From NCBI GenBank assembly GCA_001599815.1, contig BCIA01000004.1, positions 1,366,862 through 1,430,861 on the forward strand: a stretch of 64,000 nt of DNA, read 5' to 3'. Below, one piece after another: positions 40,476-52,017 of the stretch. Under the pieces are notes generated by a model, which worked only from the letters and a program-made list of their open reading frames with translations, had not been told where the DNA came from and did no database searches. This DNA comes from Furcasterigmium furcatum (lineage: Eukaryota; Ascomycota; Sordariomycetes; Glomerellales; Plectosphaerellaceae). The translations under genes were made by a program, and so were the position numbers. Each line of letters begins with the position of its first letter. The stretch's first letter is position 1.

Positions 40476-42466
40476 CTAGAACCGCCCCCTCCGGAGGAAC
40501 TTGTTCGGAATGTCCACATACTTGGCCCTCAGGTACTCGCACACGTTCTTGCCCAGCGTGTCGTACTCGCTCGTCGAGTTGAACCCGCGGTCCAGGTGGT
40601 CCCTCAGCAGGAAGTGCACGGCCCTGATGCCGGGGATCTCGAACCTCTCGATCTTCTTGCCCTTGTTGCTGCCGTCTAGCAGCTGCCCGATCTTCTCGAT
40701 CGTCAGCACCGAGCGCAGCCAGTCCCACTCGTCGTCGTGCCGCACGTAGAAGCCCACGTTCGCGTCGGACGCCTTGTCGCCCGAGCGGCCGCCGACGATC
40801 CAGCCCAGGGGCCCGCGGGTCGTGGGCCCGAAGGAGGAGAGGTCCGCGGGGGAGGAGGTCTCGTAGCTCTTCTGGTCGCGCGGGTAGTCGGTGCGCACGT
40901 TCTTCTGCACGGGGATCTCGATGCTCTTGCCGGCCCAGGGGAGCTCGACGCGGTGCTTCACCTCCGACTGCGGGAGCAGGGTCACGTAGTACTCCCAGTA
41001 GGGCTTGCCCTCAGACTGGCGCTGGTCGTTGTCGAGGGAGGCGCCGGGGCAGGACTGGAGAAAGTTCTCCATGCACCAGCGGTTGAACCTGGGAGGTCAT
41101 TAGCCATTGCACGTGGGATATGCAGGAGGGGCGGGGAGGGGAGCGTACCCGGGAACGTCAAGAGTGAACTTGTCCACGAGAGCCTTGCGCTTCGTCTGCA
41201 CGAACACGCGCAGGTCGACGGTGGCGACCTCCTGGTTCCAGGGGTTGGGCGGGCAGTAGCCGTTCAGAGAGAACTTGAGGCAGCTGAGGTCCTTCATGGC
41301 GTCGCCGATGGAGTACCTGATCTGTCGCTCCGTCCACTCAGCCTTCTCCTCGAGATCCAGGCCGACGATGTGGTAGTGGAACTCGGCCTGGTAGCCGCCC
41401 CAGGATGTCAGGCCGACCTTTGTGGTCGAGGGGGCCGGCTGGCCCTTGACGCCGGAGACCTGGACGCGGTCGGGGCCGATCTGGGTCATGACGACGCCCT
41501 CGAGGTTCGCGGTGACGTCGGAGCCGTAGTACAGAGGGCCCTGGATCTCGTAGAGGAGCTGCGAGCTGACGGTGCCGACGGAGACCTCGCCGCCGGTTCC
41601 GGACTCTTTGGTGATGACACAGGAGCCGTCGGCCTCGACCTCGGCGATGGGGAAGCCCAGGTTCTCGCACTTGTCCATGAGGTTCTTGAAGCCGGAGTAG
41701 TAGCCGCCGGTGACGTAGGCGGAGCACTCGATCAGGTGGCCGCAGACGAGGGAGCCGGCGATCTGGTCGAGGTCCGTCTCGCGGTCCCAGCCGTGCCACC
41801 ACATGGAGGCGCCGATGGTGGGAGCGGCGTCGGCCACGCGGCCGGCGATGACGATGTCGCAACCCTGGCGGAGGGCCTCTGCTACACCTGCGCCGCCGAG
41901 GTAGCACCTGGGTGTGTTAGTTAGGATGTCGACCATCACGCGATGGCGATGAGGGGGGCTTACTGTGCGGCGACAAAGTCGTCCATGTGGCCCCATTCCT
42001 TCAGAGGCTTTCCGGTCATCAGACTCTTGAACTCCTCGCCGTTCTGCCACATCCGCCTCACGGTCTCTGTGACCTCGTCACCGCTGACCCAGCCGACCTT
42101 CAGGTCCAGGCCCTGCTTCTTGACTTCCGCCTCGACGACGCTGGCCAGGAGCTCGGTGTCGCTGGCGCCGGCGTTGACGGCGACCTTGATGTTCTTGCTC
42201 TTGAGGTAGGGCAGGGCCGGACTCAGGTTGTCCATGAAGGTGGGGTCATAGAGGCCCATGGGCTCCTCCTTGAGGGTGCCTGCTTTCCGCTGGCGCTCGT
42301 TCTCCTGCTTCTGGGCGCCGTGGAGGGTCATGGTGCACTCGGAGAGCCAGTCGCCGATGATGCAGTCGATTTCGCAGTTCTTGGCCAGGTCGCCGATGGC
42401 GCGCTGGCGGTCGGAGAAGCCGCCGGACGAGCCGGCGATGCGGATGGCTCGCTTCATGGAAGGCAT
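40476..42466 (-). CDS. AtuA-like (DUF1446) acyclic terpene utilisation family protein
   Basis: Exons 41964-42466, 41149-41907 and 40476-41088 (minus) give about 624 residues. The N-terminal DUF1446/AtuA domain starts MPSMKRAIRIAGSSGGFSDR, with CIIGDWLSECTM, KVAVNAGASD, then CYLGGAGVAEALRQGCDIVIAGRVADAA and EVSVGTVSSQLLYEIQGP. The C-terminal AtuA-like ferredoxin-fold domain has GWIVGGRSGDKASDANVGFYVR and ends FLRRGRF. In Pseudomonas, AtuA belongs to the acyclic-terpene (citronellol/geraniol) degradation cluster with biotin-dependent carboxylases; the fungal proteins carry both domains on one chain and have no proven reaction. No carboxylase lies next to it here. Confidence 0.9.
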
Positions 42467-43336
42467 CGTGTGTGGTGGTCAGGGAGTGTGGCGATGGGTG
42501 AGTGCTATGAGATGATGCTGGTCTACTTCCTCCCTGTTTCCTGTCTGTGCCGCCTTGGAAAGATCGAGTAATACCAGACATAAATGGGATCGACGACAAC
42601 AGCATGGCGGCGGGCTGTGTGATATAGCTCCCCTCGGCAGTGCCATTGTCCTCATCTCCCGGAATATCGGAGTCCCTCATCCCAGGATGAGCCGCAGGCA
42701 CCACGAACTTCACCCCGCACCCCGCCATCGGCAAGACGCCAGGGACGTCTCGGGACGATCTAGCGCGCCATTCTGAGGTCTCAGGGGCGATATTTGGGTG
42801 GTCTCGGGGGACGGAGTGGGGATGTGTCGACGTTCCTGTGACCGTCGCGGGCGGAAAAGGATTTCCCATTCCCAGGACCGGCGCCGGCGATGGGCGCTGG
42901 ACCCCAACGGTCGGCGTTAAACCCGTCGCCAAGGCCGGGGGAGGGGCAAATGGTGGGTGAAGTTGGGGAAATCAAAGTCCGGCTCGTCGCGCGAGAGGGC
43001 TGAGGGGGGGTATCAAGAGCCGCCGAGAAGAGGGCAGCACGCGTTGAATGGCTGCTCGACTCGGGAGTTGGCTGCATCCACGGCTGAACTGACTCGGGAT
43101 CATCGGCTCAAGCACATTGATTCATAAGAGGCTGACTGCGCCGAGGCCGGCATTGCCATTCATTCTGAGCGAACCGAACTGGATGCTACCTTTTGCTGGT
43201 CGGCAATGAGACGAGGACGTATTGGTCCGGCACTGATCGTTCCAAACGGATGTCTCATCTCATTGCCCCGGGTGAAGATGAAGTCCCATCGAACCCTGCT
43301 CTGCTCTCATAAGTCGCTCAACACCGTAGATCTGAC
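42467..43336. other. Intergenic, no supported gene
   Basis: This stretch is upstream of the AtuA-like gene. Frames at 42246-43077 overlap and have no family features. The region 42700-43020 is GC-rich. Confidence 0.4.
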
Positions 43337-43777
43337 CTACTGCTTCTGGCTCGGATTCGGCGGGGGCGACTGCTCCCATCTCACAGCGCCCTCGGGCACA
43401 GGCACAACAGCCTCCTGGGTCCAGATGTGCCAAGCGTTGCTCGTGTCCAAGTCTTCAATCAATCCCCCCTTGATGTTCAGCGTCGGGCTCTCGACGCCAT
43501 CTTCGTTCGTCCTGCGATGGAAGACGCGCGACCCGCACACCCTGCAAAAGTAGCACTTCATCGTGCCGCCGGTCTTGGTCGGTCGCGAGAAGATGTCCAG
43601 CTTGTCGCGAAAGGACGCGTCGGCGAGGGGGATGGCGTCGGCGGGAACGGTGGCGGAGATGCCAAAGGCCGAGGAGGACTGCTTCTGGCATTGGGTGCAG
43701 TGGCAGAAGTAGATGGCAAGCGGCTTCTCGACCGCCGTGCGGAAGGCGACGGTGCCGCATTGACACGCGACGTCCAT
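43337..43777 (-). CDS. GFA/CENP-V-family zinc protein
   Basis: This is an intronless protein of 146 residues; I chose the ATG at 43777 (MDVACQCGTVAFRT) because the family starts just before its first CxC. The zinc-binding cysteines are all present: CQCG, CHCTQC and CRVCG, along with the GSRVFHR motif. The family was named for glutathione-dependent formaldehyde-activating enzyme (Gfa), but most fungal members have no proven reaction, and zinc binding is the safest statement. It is probably cytosolic. The longer in-frame start at 43909 adds a non-family low-complexity stretch. Confidence 0.88.
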   Translation of the reverse strand: MDVACQCGTVAFRTAVEKPLAIYFCHCTQCQKQSSSAFGISATVPADAIPLADASFRDKLDIFSRPTKTGGTMKCYFCRVCGSRVFHRRTNEDGVESPTLNIKGGLIEDLDTSNAWHIWTQEAVVPVPEGAVRWEQSPPPNPSQKQ

Positions 43778-44602
43778 CGTGGATGATGGGAAAGTCGCGG
43801 TGTCTGTCCTCAATTGATTGCTGTGATGATGGTGAAGGCAGCTGGAGGGGAAGCGTCCAGCTGCGATTGAATGGCGATGCTTCCAATGTTCGACTTGGTC
43901 ACCTGTCAATGAGTCTCTGACGGCCTTGAGCGTGTCATGAGTCGAATGATTCCTGGATAATCGCCGGAACCGAAGGGATCCATGACGTCCTTCAGCTTCG
44001 CCATGGTGGTATTTCGGCGATGATCCAGTGTCAATTCAAGGGCGCACGCCAATCGGACGGGCTCTGCCGAGATGCGGGGGATGACTAAGCAGGATCCCGA
44101 GTTTCGTCCCGTCCGTGTGTCAAGAGTCGACGGAGTCTTCTCCTTTCCATCTCATCGTCACCGAGGGAAAATGAATTCTCTCGCCAGGATGGCCCGTCCC
44201 CTCGTCCCGGTTCCCTCCTCTGAACAGCCTGAAGGGGCCGCCGCATGTCCCGCTGCAGATCTGCAACCTCCATCTCCACTCAATCTATCCCAGCCTCCGG
44301 GACCCACGGGCATGGATCTATCTCATACAGCCTAAACACCAACAACGCCTTGATGCAATTTATCCCCATGGCTTCTTCCCTCTTTGGCCCCTTGGGACAT
44401 AATCCGGACGTCCTCCGCAACGTACCTTTCGCCCGAAACATCTGCGCTAAGTCGGCCGGGTGCAACGCAGGGTAAATGCAGCGAGGATCAGGTGCCGGCT
44501 TCCAGCGACTTGCGGCTGGGACGTCCTCTTATAGAGGCAGGATGCTCCCGATCGCCTGCCATGGCTTGGTTATTTCGAATTCCCCGCCAACAGCAGCTCA
44601 AG
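43778..44602. other. Intergenic, promoter region of two divergent genes
   Basis: This stretch lies between the GFA gene (minus) and the polysaccharide deacetylase gene (plus). The frame extending the deacetylase back to 44384 lacks a signal peptide and is not used. No other gene is seen. Confidence 0.4.
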
Positions 44603-45418
44603 ATGCACTTCAACTCGATCACCCCTCTGCTGCTCGCCGCCACCGCGGTAGCTCTTCCCGTCGAGAGCCCCCTTGACATCTTCAAGAGGGATCCGACTGC
44701 TGGGGTCATCATCAGCCAATGCACCAGGCCCGGCGTGCTCGCTCTGGCCTATGACGACGGTCCGTACCAGTACACATCCGAGTTGGTTGACATCCTCGAC
44801 GAGGCCGGCGCAAAGGCCACCTTCTTCTGGACTGGCACCTTGTACGGTTGCATCTACGGCCAGCGAGACGCCGTGCAAAAGGCCTATGCCTCGGGTCATC
44901 AGGTCGCATCCCACACCTGGACGCATCCCAACACCTTCGGCCAGATGAGCGAGGCGCAGCTTCTCGACGAGGTGGATCGCCTGGACCAGGCCTTGGTCAA
45001 CCTCATCGGCCAGAAGCCGCTGTACATGCGCCCGCCCTATCTCCAGACTGGCGGCAACGTCCTGCCCACCATGGGACAGCTTGGGTTCAAAGTCATCACC
45101 ACCAACGTGAACTCAGGAGACTGGGACAACAAGACGCCCGAGGCGAGCCTGCAGCGCTTCGAGCAGGCAGGCTCATGCGGCAATGGTCACGTCTCGCTGA
45201 TGCATGAGACATATGCCAGCACCGTGAGGACGCTGACGCCGTACCTGATCAACTGGGCCAATTCGCGGAATTTGGAGCTCGTGACAGTCGGTAAGGACGG
45301 CCCATCTCTGAAGGAAAACTCATCGATGCTAACCATATTGTCAGCGGAGTGCCTCGGCGATCCGGACGGCGCATACAGACCCGGCAATTTTACGGCGACG
45401 GAGGAGGATACTTGCTGA
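44603..45418 (+). CDS. Secreted polysaccharide deacetylase (CE4, chitin-deacetylase-like)
   Basis: Exons 44603-45290 and 45345-45418 give 253 residues. A signal peptide (MHFNSITPLLLAATAVALP) and a pro-like IFKRDP are followed by the CE4 NodB fold: ALAYDDGPYQYTSELVDIL (motif 1, with the catalytic and metal aspartates of TFDDGP), HQVASHTWTHPNT (motif 2, two metal histidines), and MRPPYLQTGG (motif 3). Later motifs are SGDWDNKTPE and GHVSLMHET. The reaction is removal of acetyl groups from chitin or related polymers, which can mask fungal walls from plant chitinases. The 54-bp intron (GTAAGG, GCTAACC, TTGTCAG) is a multiple of three without a stop, so retention would add 18 residues. The start at 44603 was chosen for the signal peptide. 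Confidence 0.92.
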   Translation: MHFNSITPLLLAATAVALPVESPLDIFKRDPTAGVIISQCTRPGVLALAYDDGPYQYTSELVDILDEAGAKATFFWTGTLYGCIYGQRDAVQKAYASGHQVASHTWTHPNTFGQMSEAQLLDEVDRLDQALVNLIGQKPLYMRPPYLQTGGNVLPTMGQLGFKVITTNVNSGDWDNKTPEASLQRFEQAGSCGNGHVSLMHETYASTVRTLTPYLINWANSRNLELVTVGKDGPSLKENSSMLTILSAECLGDPDGAYRPGNFTATEEDTC

Positions 45419-45919
45419 GTGGATTAGTAGCACCGGATGGGCTAGAAGGAGTGAGACAGGCTTGTTTCTTGACGCCGGCTCAACTGGCAGGCAGTTCTAG
45501 TAATCCGAGGTCTCGCCATCCCGGCCCCCCGACGACGCCGAAGGCAACTTTGGCACCTCAGCTGACAGTTAAAAAAATAAAATGAACTAAGTTTCTGGGT
45601 CTTGTCGACCCTCCGAGATGTCATGGTCATTCCCTGAGCCGCGACCGGTCAACATGCGGCCGGGGTGCGATCCCCCCGACATCCGACCCGACATCCACCA
45701 CCCACCACCCGGACCGTCGGGGCGGAACACCTACCACTTGGCGGATCAGGGATTGACTGCATTGGAATCTCATCTGATGAATATTGCTCCTGCTTCATTT
45801 GCCTACGTCGTTCTTTGAATATTCATTCCACTCATTCTCCAGATTCCATGCATAGCGAGGCGTTTTCTCTGTTCACATTCATCACACCCTCGAATTCGTT
45901 CTGCGCCATCAGAGCAAAC
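45419..45919. other. Intergenic, upstream of the beta-glucosidase gene
   Basis: This is 3' sequence of the deacetylase gene and the promoter of the GH3 gene. A CATCTGATGAAT region and AT-rich patches occur near 45780-45850. No gene is seen. Confidence 0.4.
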
Positions 45920-48642
45920 ATGCATGTTCATCAGCGACCACTCATTGACATTGAGAAGACCCTCGAGGCTTTGGACCTCTCAGAGAAAGTCTCCCTGCTT
46001 GCCGGTATGTCACCCTCATTCATCCTCTATCAAGCCCCGGTCACTCGGCCCCTCTGCTCCGACCACCAGCTGCCACCAAACCGCATGAACTAACATGGCC
46101 ACCGCCCAAAGGCTCTGACTTCTGGCACACAACCCCCATCCCCTCCCACAACATCCCCGCGGTCAAGTGCACAGATGGCCCCAACGGCGCCCGGGGTTCG
46201 CGCTTCTTCAACCCCGTGCCCGCCCTCTGCATCCCCTGCGGCACAGGCCTCGGGGCCACATGGAACCCCGACCTCATCTACGCCGCCGGCCAGCTCCTGT
46301 CGCGCGAGTGCGAGGCAAAGGGCGCCCACGTGTGGCTCGGCCCCACGGTGAACATCGTCCGCGGGCCCCTGAACGGACGGGGGTTCGAGAGCTTCTCCGA
46401 GGACCCGCACCTCAGCGGCGTGCTCGCCGGGTCCATCATCCAGGGCGTCCAGAGCCGCGGGACGCTGGCGGCGCTGAAGCACTATGTCGCCAACGACCAG
46501 GAGACGGAGAAGATGGCCATTGACGTGTGCATGTCGGAGCGCGCGCTGAGGGAGGTGTACCTGAGGCCGTTCCAGATCGCCATGAGAGAGGGCAGGCCGA
46601 GGGTTGTCATGACGTCGTATAACAAGGTCAATGGGTACCACGTCTCAGAGAGTCATCATCTTATACAGAAGGTGCTGAGGCGGGAATGGGGGTTTGACGG
46701 CCTGGTCATGAGTGATTGGTGAGTCTCTCTTTCTGTTCAACTTGATCGTCCATCTCTGACCCCGTCAAGGTTCGGGACATACTCGTGTGCAGAAGGCCTC
46801 AATGCCGGTCTGGATATTGAGATGCCCGGTCCTACGCGACACCGCGGAACGCAAGCAGTCCTTGCCGTCAGCTCGGGAAAGGTGACCCGCCACACCATCG
46901 ATGACCGGGTCCGAAGCATGCTGCGCTTCGTCAACGACACAGCCTCCGCGCGCGTCTCCGAGAAGGAGACAACTCGCGACTCTCCGGACGACAGGCGTCT
47001 GAATCGCCGACTCGCCCAAGAGAGCGTGGTGCTCCTCAAGAACTCTGCCGGCTTCCTGCCACTGAATCCGGAAGAGTGCGAGGAGGTTGCCATTATCGGC
47101 CCCAACGCCAAACTGCCCGCTGCCTGTGGTGGCGGCAGCGCCAGTCTTCGTCCCTATTACACCAGCTCCGTCTATCAAGGCATTCGGGACCAGCTCCCAT
47201 CCACAGCGAAGGTGCACTACGAGCCAGGCGTCTTTGGTCACATCCTGCTCCCGTACTTTACAGGCGAGCACGTCACCAACGACGTTGGCGAACCGGGCGT
47301 TTCCATCCAGCTATTCAACGAGCCTCACACCGTCGCTGACCGGAAGGCCTTCGACCAGCTCACCATCCCGGACACAACATACCAGCTCATGGATTACCAG
47401 CATCCAGAAAAGCAGGAGACGTTCTACATGTCGATGCGCGCCAACTTCGTCCCCGAGTACGACGAGACGTACGAATTCGGCCTCGCGACCTACGGCGTGG
47501 GAAAGTTGTTCATCGACGACGAGCTCGTCATCGAAAACGAGACGGAACAGCTGCCGGGGGGCATGTTCTTCGGCAAGGGCTCCTCCGAGATGCGCGGGAC
47601 GTTCGCGATGCGCGCCGGCCAGACGTACCGGCTGCGCGTCGAGGCGGGCAGCGCGAACACCTCCAAGGTCGTCGGGGGCTCGGCCCTCCCCCTCCCCGGC
47701 GGCGCCTGCCGGCTCGGAGGGTGCGTGAAGCTCGATCCGGCCGAGGGCATCCGGCGCGCCGTGGAGCTGGCGAGGAGGTGCCGCCGCGTCTTCGTCGTCG
47801 CGGGGCTGAACGCCGACCTGGAGAAGGAGGGGAAGGACAGGCAGTCCATGGCCCTGCCGCCGCACGTGGACGACCTGATCTCGGCGGTGTTGGCGGCGCA
47901 GCCTGACGCCGTCGTCGTCACGCAGGCCGGGAACCCCGTCGCCATGCCCTGGAGGCATGATGCCCGGACGATCCTGCACAGCTGGTACGGCGGGAACGAG
48001 GCGGGCAATGCCGTTGCGGATGTGGTATTTGGGAAGATCAACCCGAGTGGAAAACTGCCTATGACGTTCCAGGCGCGGTTGGAGGACGGGCCGAGCGCTC
48101 TCAGCTTTGGGAGCGATAATGGGCGGGTGTACTACGCGGAGGATGTGTTTGTCGGCCATCGATGGTTCGAGGCCAGGGACATCGAGGTCGCGTTTCCGTT
48201 TGGGTGAGTTGTTATTTTCCCTACGTGACGGTTATTGTCGCTGACACCTTTCAGACACGGCTTGAGCTACACGACGTTCTCCATTTCCAACATTCAGGCG
48301 TCGACGACAGAGGTCGTGGTTGACATCGAGAACACCGGGAGTCGAGCCGGTGCCGAGGTGCTGCGGCTCTACGTGGCGTTCACGCAGACACACGCCAAGA
48401 TCAAGTCGAGGTTTATCCGTCCTCGGCGGACTCTGGCTGGCTTTCAAAAGGTCTTCCTCGAGGCAGGCCAGAAGCAGACTGTCAAGCTGCGGCTTACCAG
48501 TGACGGGACTTCTGTCTGGGACGAGAAGGTGGACAGTTGGTGCTGCGAGGGAGGCGAGTATGTGGCGTCTATCGTCACGGGAGAGCAGAGTCTGGAGCAA
48601 GGATTTACGATTGAGAAAGACATCTTTTGGAGCGGTCTGTGA
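45920..48642 (+). CDS. GH3 beta-glucosidase with PA14 domain, intracellular
   Basis: Exons 45920-46004, 46112-46718, 46770-48203 and 48255-48642 give about 837 residues. The (alpha/beta)8 GH3 domain has VKCTDGPNGARGSRF, LGPTVNIVRGPLNGRGFESFSEDP, KHYVANDQE (substrate-binding His) and the nucleophile aspartate in GLVMSDWFGTYS, split by an intron. The second domain carries AQESVVLLKNSAGFLPL, with a PA14 insert around 390-530 (FYMSMRANFVPEYDETYEFGL; LFIDDELVIENE). A fibronectin-III-like C-terminus follows (HGLSYTTFSI, VVDIENTGSRAGAEVLRLYV). No signal peptide precedes MHVHQRPLIDIEKTL, so it probably cleaves imported cellobiose, related disaccharides or plant beta-glucosides in the cytosol. It converges with the Zn2Cys6 regulator, 99 bp apart. 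Confidence 0.94.
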
Positions 48643-48741
48643 CGCTCGAGGGAGAGACAGATCGGCCATAGTACGACAAAGCAGTCTCATTATCAAGAGC
48701 CCAAGCATAAGTCAAATCCTCAATGTACACCACAAAATACC

Positions 48742-51294
48742 TTACATCTGGTTTTCAATGTCCATCATGGTCCAGTCAGTCTCCGTCGGAATTGGCCAGA
48801 ACGAGTCCATAAACATGTCGGGCTGGCCTGACTGATATCGAGGATCGAAACCGACGGTAAACGCGACGTCGTATGGGGCAGAGCCGTATGCCACGCCAGG
48901 CTCGGGAGGAGGGTCGAAAGGATTCACCGGCACCCCCTGTTGCGTCGGCCCATGCTGCCCCATCGGCATCCCGCCCATCGCAGCCCTGGACATGTCGAAA
49001 GACTGCGCCATCTCCGTGTGCTGGGCCATCTCCTGCATGTTCTCTCCCTGCGGCCTTTCAACCGACTGCACGACGATGCTCCCGTCCTCGCCATGTCTGT
49101 CTGGTCCGCGCTGCTCCTCTTCTTCGCCATCCTCCTCCTGAAACTTGAGCTTCCGAATCTCCTCCGTCACGCTGTACTTCGAATACACCTCCCTCCCCTC
49201 CGACGTCGCCCTCGCACTCGGCGTCGACGTGGTCTCCTCCGTCTCAGCGTCCTCCGCCTCCCAGATGGATCTGATGGGACTCGCCCCCCTCGGCGTCCGC
49301 TGCACATCGTGGATCAGATCCATGATCCCGCCCCTCATGATCCCCGTCGTCGGATACATGCCCGCCTGCTCCTCGAGCGCGCCGGCGCACGCGGCCAACC
49401 GCTCGACGAGCTCCGCCTTCGGCACGTTCCCGAGCGGCGGCTGTCCCAGGCGGGAGATGATCCGCGCCGAGTGGAACGCGCACATGGCCAGGGACGGGTC
49501 GGGGATGATGTCGACGCCGGCCTGCTTCGCCGTCTCGAGGACGCGGGAGACGGCGAGGGCGTTGGAGAGGCACTTGTCGCGGCAGGCGGCGGCGAAGGCG
49601 GGCGGGAGGAGGGCTATCTCGGCGGCGGGCAGGCCCTCGCGGAAGCCGGGGATGGCGAAGCGGTAGAGGTCGCAGTGGGTTTGGTGCCACCAGGCGTGGA
49701 GCATGAGGAAGGGCGTTCGGGAGGGGGTGTAGGCGCGGAGGAAGAAGTTCTTGTGGTCGAACTGGTAGCTGGGCGGGAGGGAGGCGCGGAAGCGTTGGAG
49801 CTCGTGCTCGATCTGCTCGACGGCGTTGAGGGTTTCGGAGAGAGGGCGCCGGTGGTTGGTGATGGTGAGGGAGAGTCTGGGGTGTTAGTTCGCGGTAGAC
49901 GATCAGGGGATGGAGAGGGGGTTACCTTTGGGTGCGGTCTCGGATGTCAAGGACGCGGAGGCAGTACGCCATGAGGCCTAGGTTTGAGGGATTTGCTGTT
50001 TCTGGTGTTGGGATCAAAGGCTCGGTAACAACCGGAACATCCATGGAGAAGGATCTCTCGTTGCAAGGCAAACGCAGGTGGATGATATCTCGAGGGCATG
50101 CAGTAAACTCGGCCCTCCCACTCGAGTAGAGCGTGTCCATGACAAAGATGGACCACATCAGCCGTCTTCTTCGTTCCTGGATGAGGAAAGGCAGCCTTTC
50201 CTCCTCGTGGTTCAGGCGCAGGATAAATGCGAGTCTGGCTGTCAAGCACATCGACACGAGCATCTTCCCAAAGGACCGGGAGATGATATGGTCCAGGGTC
50301 ACGAGCACCCAGGCTTCAACATCGGACATCCTGGGCTCGCCCATCCGCGTCTGGAGCTGATTCTCTGCCTCCATGATCCATTTTCGGCCTTGATGTTGAC
50401 GTTCGATGTCGCCTCGGAACACATAGCGAGCTGTGACGCCGCATATGGCTCTCAACAGACGAGGATTCAGTGTGCCTTTTGACCAGGACTGCAACAGGGT
50501 CGCCCGGTGTAGGAATCCGTAGCAAGGAATAGGGTAGATAAAGTCGAAAAATGCATCGATGTGCTGCTTGATGACACTCTTGCTGATATTGGGCTCTCTG
50601 CAACGCGTCAGACTGTAGAACAATGGTCAAATCGCCGCGATATGACTTACGCAGAGATGCTTAGTGCCGGCGATGCACCAGATAACGAGGTGCTACCCTC
50701 GCCTGTGTTTACCACAGGAGAAGCCCGTTGAACATTCTCTCCAGACCCTGAAGGTTGTGTATCTCGGGGAATATTGGCCTGTCTGCTCGCCATAGGAGAC
50801 GATGCAGCACCGCCACTTCTACCAGCAACACTGGGATACTGGCAGGCAATCCCGAGCCTCAAGCAGCGCACACACGAGGGATAGCTCCCCGTGCACTTCG
50901 ACTTGCGGTCCCGGCATGCGATGCACGCCCGCCGGACCCGCCGTCTCTCGAGCTGCGTGAGGTTCCGGCCCCCTTCGGCTGTCTGCTCCGCGGAGAGGGA
51001 GCACTCAAAATTGAGGCGGCTGCAGTTCTCGCAGCCCCCGGCCGTTCCATCGCATCTGACCTGGAGGTTCGCGAGTCATGTCAGCAGCCATTGACGCTGG
51101 TGAGCTTGCGATATTGACCCCGACTTCCTGCAGACGGCAATACCACCCATGCATGCATGTCCCGTCACGATTTCGGCTTCATGTAAACCCACCTTTCGGT
51201 TCCGGCATTGGAAGCATATCTCGGCACCCTTTCGGGCACGTGGAGCGGGTGTCGGGCGCCCCGGTCGCGCCTCGTGGGCCTGAGAGTCGGTCAT
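48742..51294 (-). CDS. Transcription factor with two tandem Zn2Cys6 clusters
   Basis: This multi-exon gene begins MTDSQAHEARPGRP (ATG 51294). The first zinc cluster is split by an intron: ICFQCRNRK | VRCDG, then GGCENCSRLNFEC. Only about 25 residues later a second complete cluster follows: ACIACRDRKSKCTGSYPSCVRC, then LRLGIACQYP. Each has six cysteines in the CX2CX6CX5-9CX2CX6-8C pattern. A fungal_trans region follows (IKQHIDAFFDFIYPIPCYGFLH; DVEAWVLVTLDHI; RRRLMWSIFVMDTLYSSGRAEF), then an acidic and Q/M/P-rich C-terminus ending DWTMMDIENQM. The intron near 49880-49925 is clear (GTAACC...CCCCAG). It sits between the GH3 beta-glucosidase and the MFS sugar porter, which suggests pathway-specific control of them. 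Confidence 0.9.
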
Positions 51295-52017
51295 GAGAGC
51301 CCAGAGTTTCGGCTGACAGGGACTGAAGCCGGGGTTGTTCTGAGCGTGGAGAGAGGTCTGGATGCAGTAGTGTAGAGGGAAGGAAGTCGGGGGGATGAGG
51401 GTTTTGGGCTTCTGTTCCGCCCGACAAGCGGACTGATTCAAGCGTGGCGAGCCGATTTCCCCGAACTTTTCAACTGTTCCCCCCGACTTCCGAGTCATGT
51501 TCACAACATCGGACAAAGGCAGGGCCCGCCAGCCAATAATCGGCGCGCTACCGGCGTTCATGCAAACTTTTGAAGCCTGCCAGGCTCTGCCGACATCCGC
51601 GTTCCCTTGACTCCCATACCCCAGATGACCAACCGACTCCGTGGACCTGGGGAAGTTTGGGTCTCCCAGTCTGGGGACAGGTCAGCTCAGGCCCGTTCTT
51701 CGGCGCGCTACTGACACTAGCAGCGAAGACTCTCTCGCCGGGCTCGACCCCTGGACTTCTTCGTCCCAGACACTCGGCACACTTCTTCACCTCATGCATC
51801 TCGGACACCCGACTACATAAGGGATGCTTGGCCCCAGGGTCTCGGTAACATCTGGCATTCCCCAGACGCTGCTTTTTCACCCAGATCTTCTGGAACTCGT
51901 GGGGTGCATATCACTTTGCCACGTGCCGGATCTCTCCTGAGCGAGCAACTGCCAAGATCAGATTCTACATCGACGACCGAGACCCGACGTTTCAATTTGT
52001 CCTTTCAGCTTTCCAAG
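51295..52017. promoter_or_regulatory. Divergent promoter region of the regulator and the sugar porter
   Basis: These 723 bp separate the two start codons, with no convincing gene. CGG and CCG triplets of the kind bound by zinc-cluster regulators are present, for example CGGG near 51540 and CCGA near 51560, but no clear spaced repeat could be identified by eye. Confidence 0.4.

Noticed and set aside
47311..48159. Long minus-strand frame opposite the GH3 gene, and similar ones at 40737-41924, 49145-49974 and 63344-63913
   Set aside because: All are antisense shadows of clearly recognised genes with strong codon bias.
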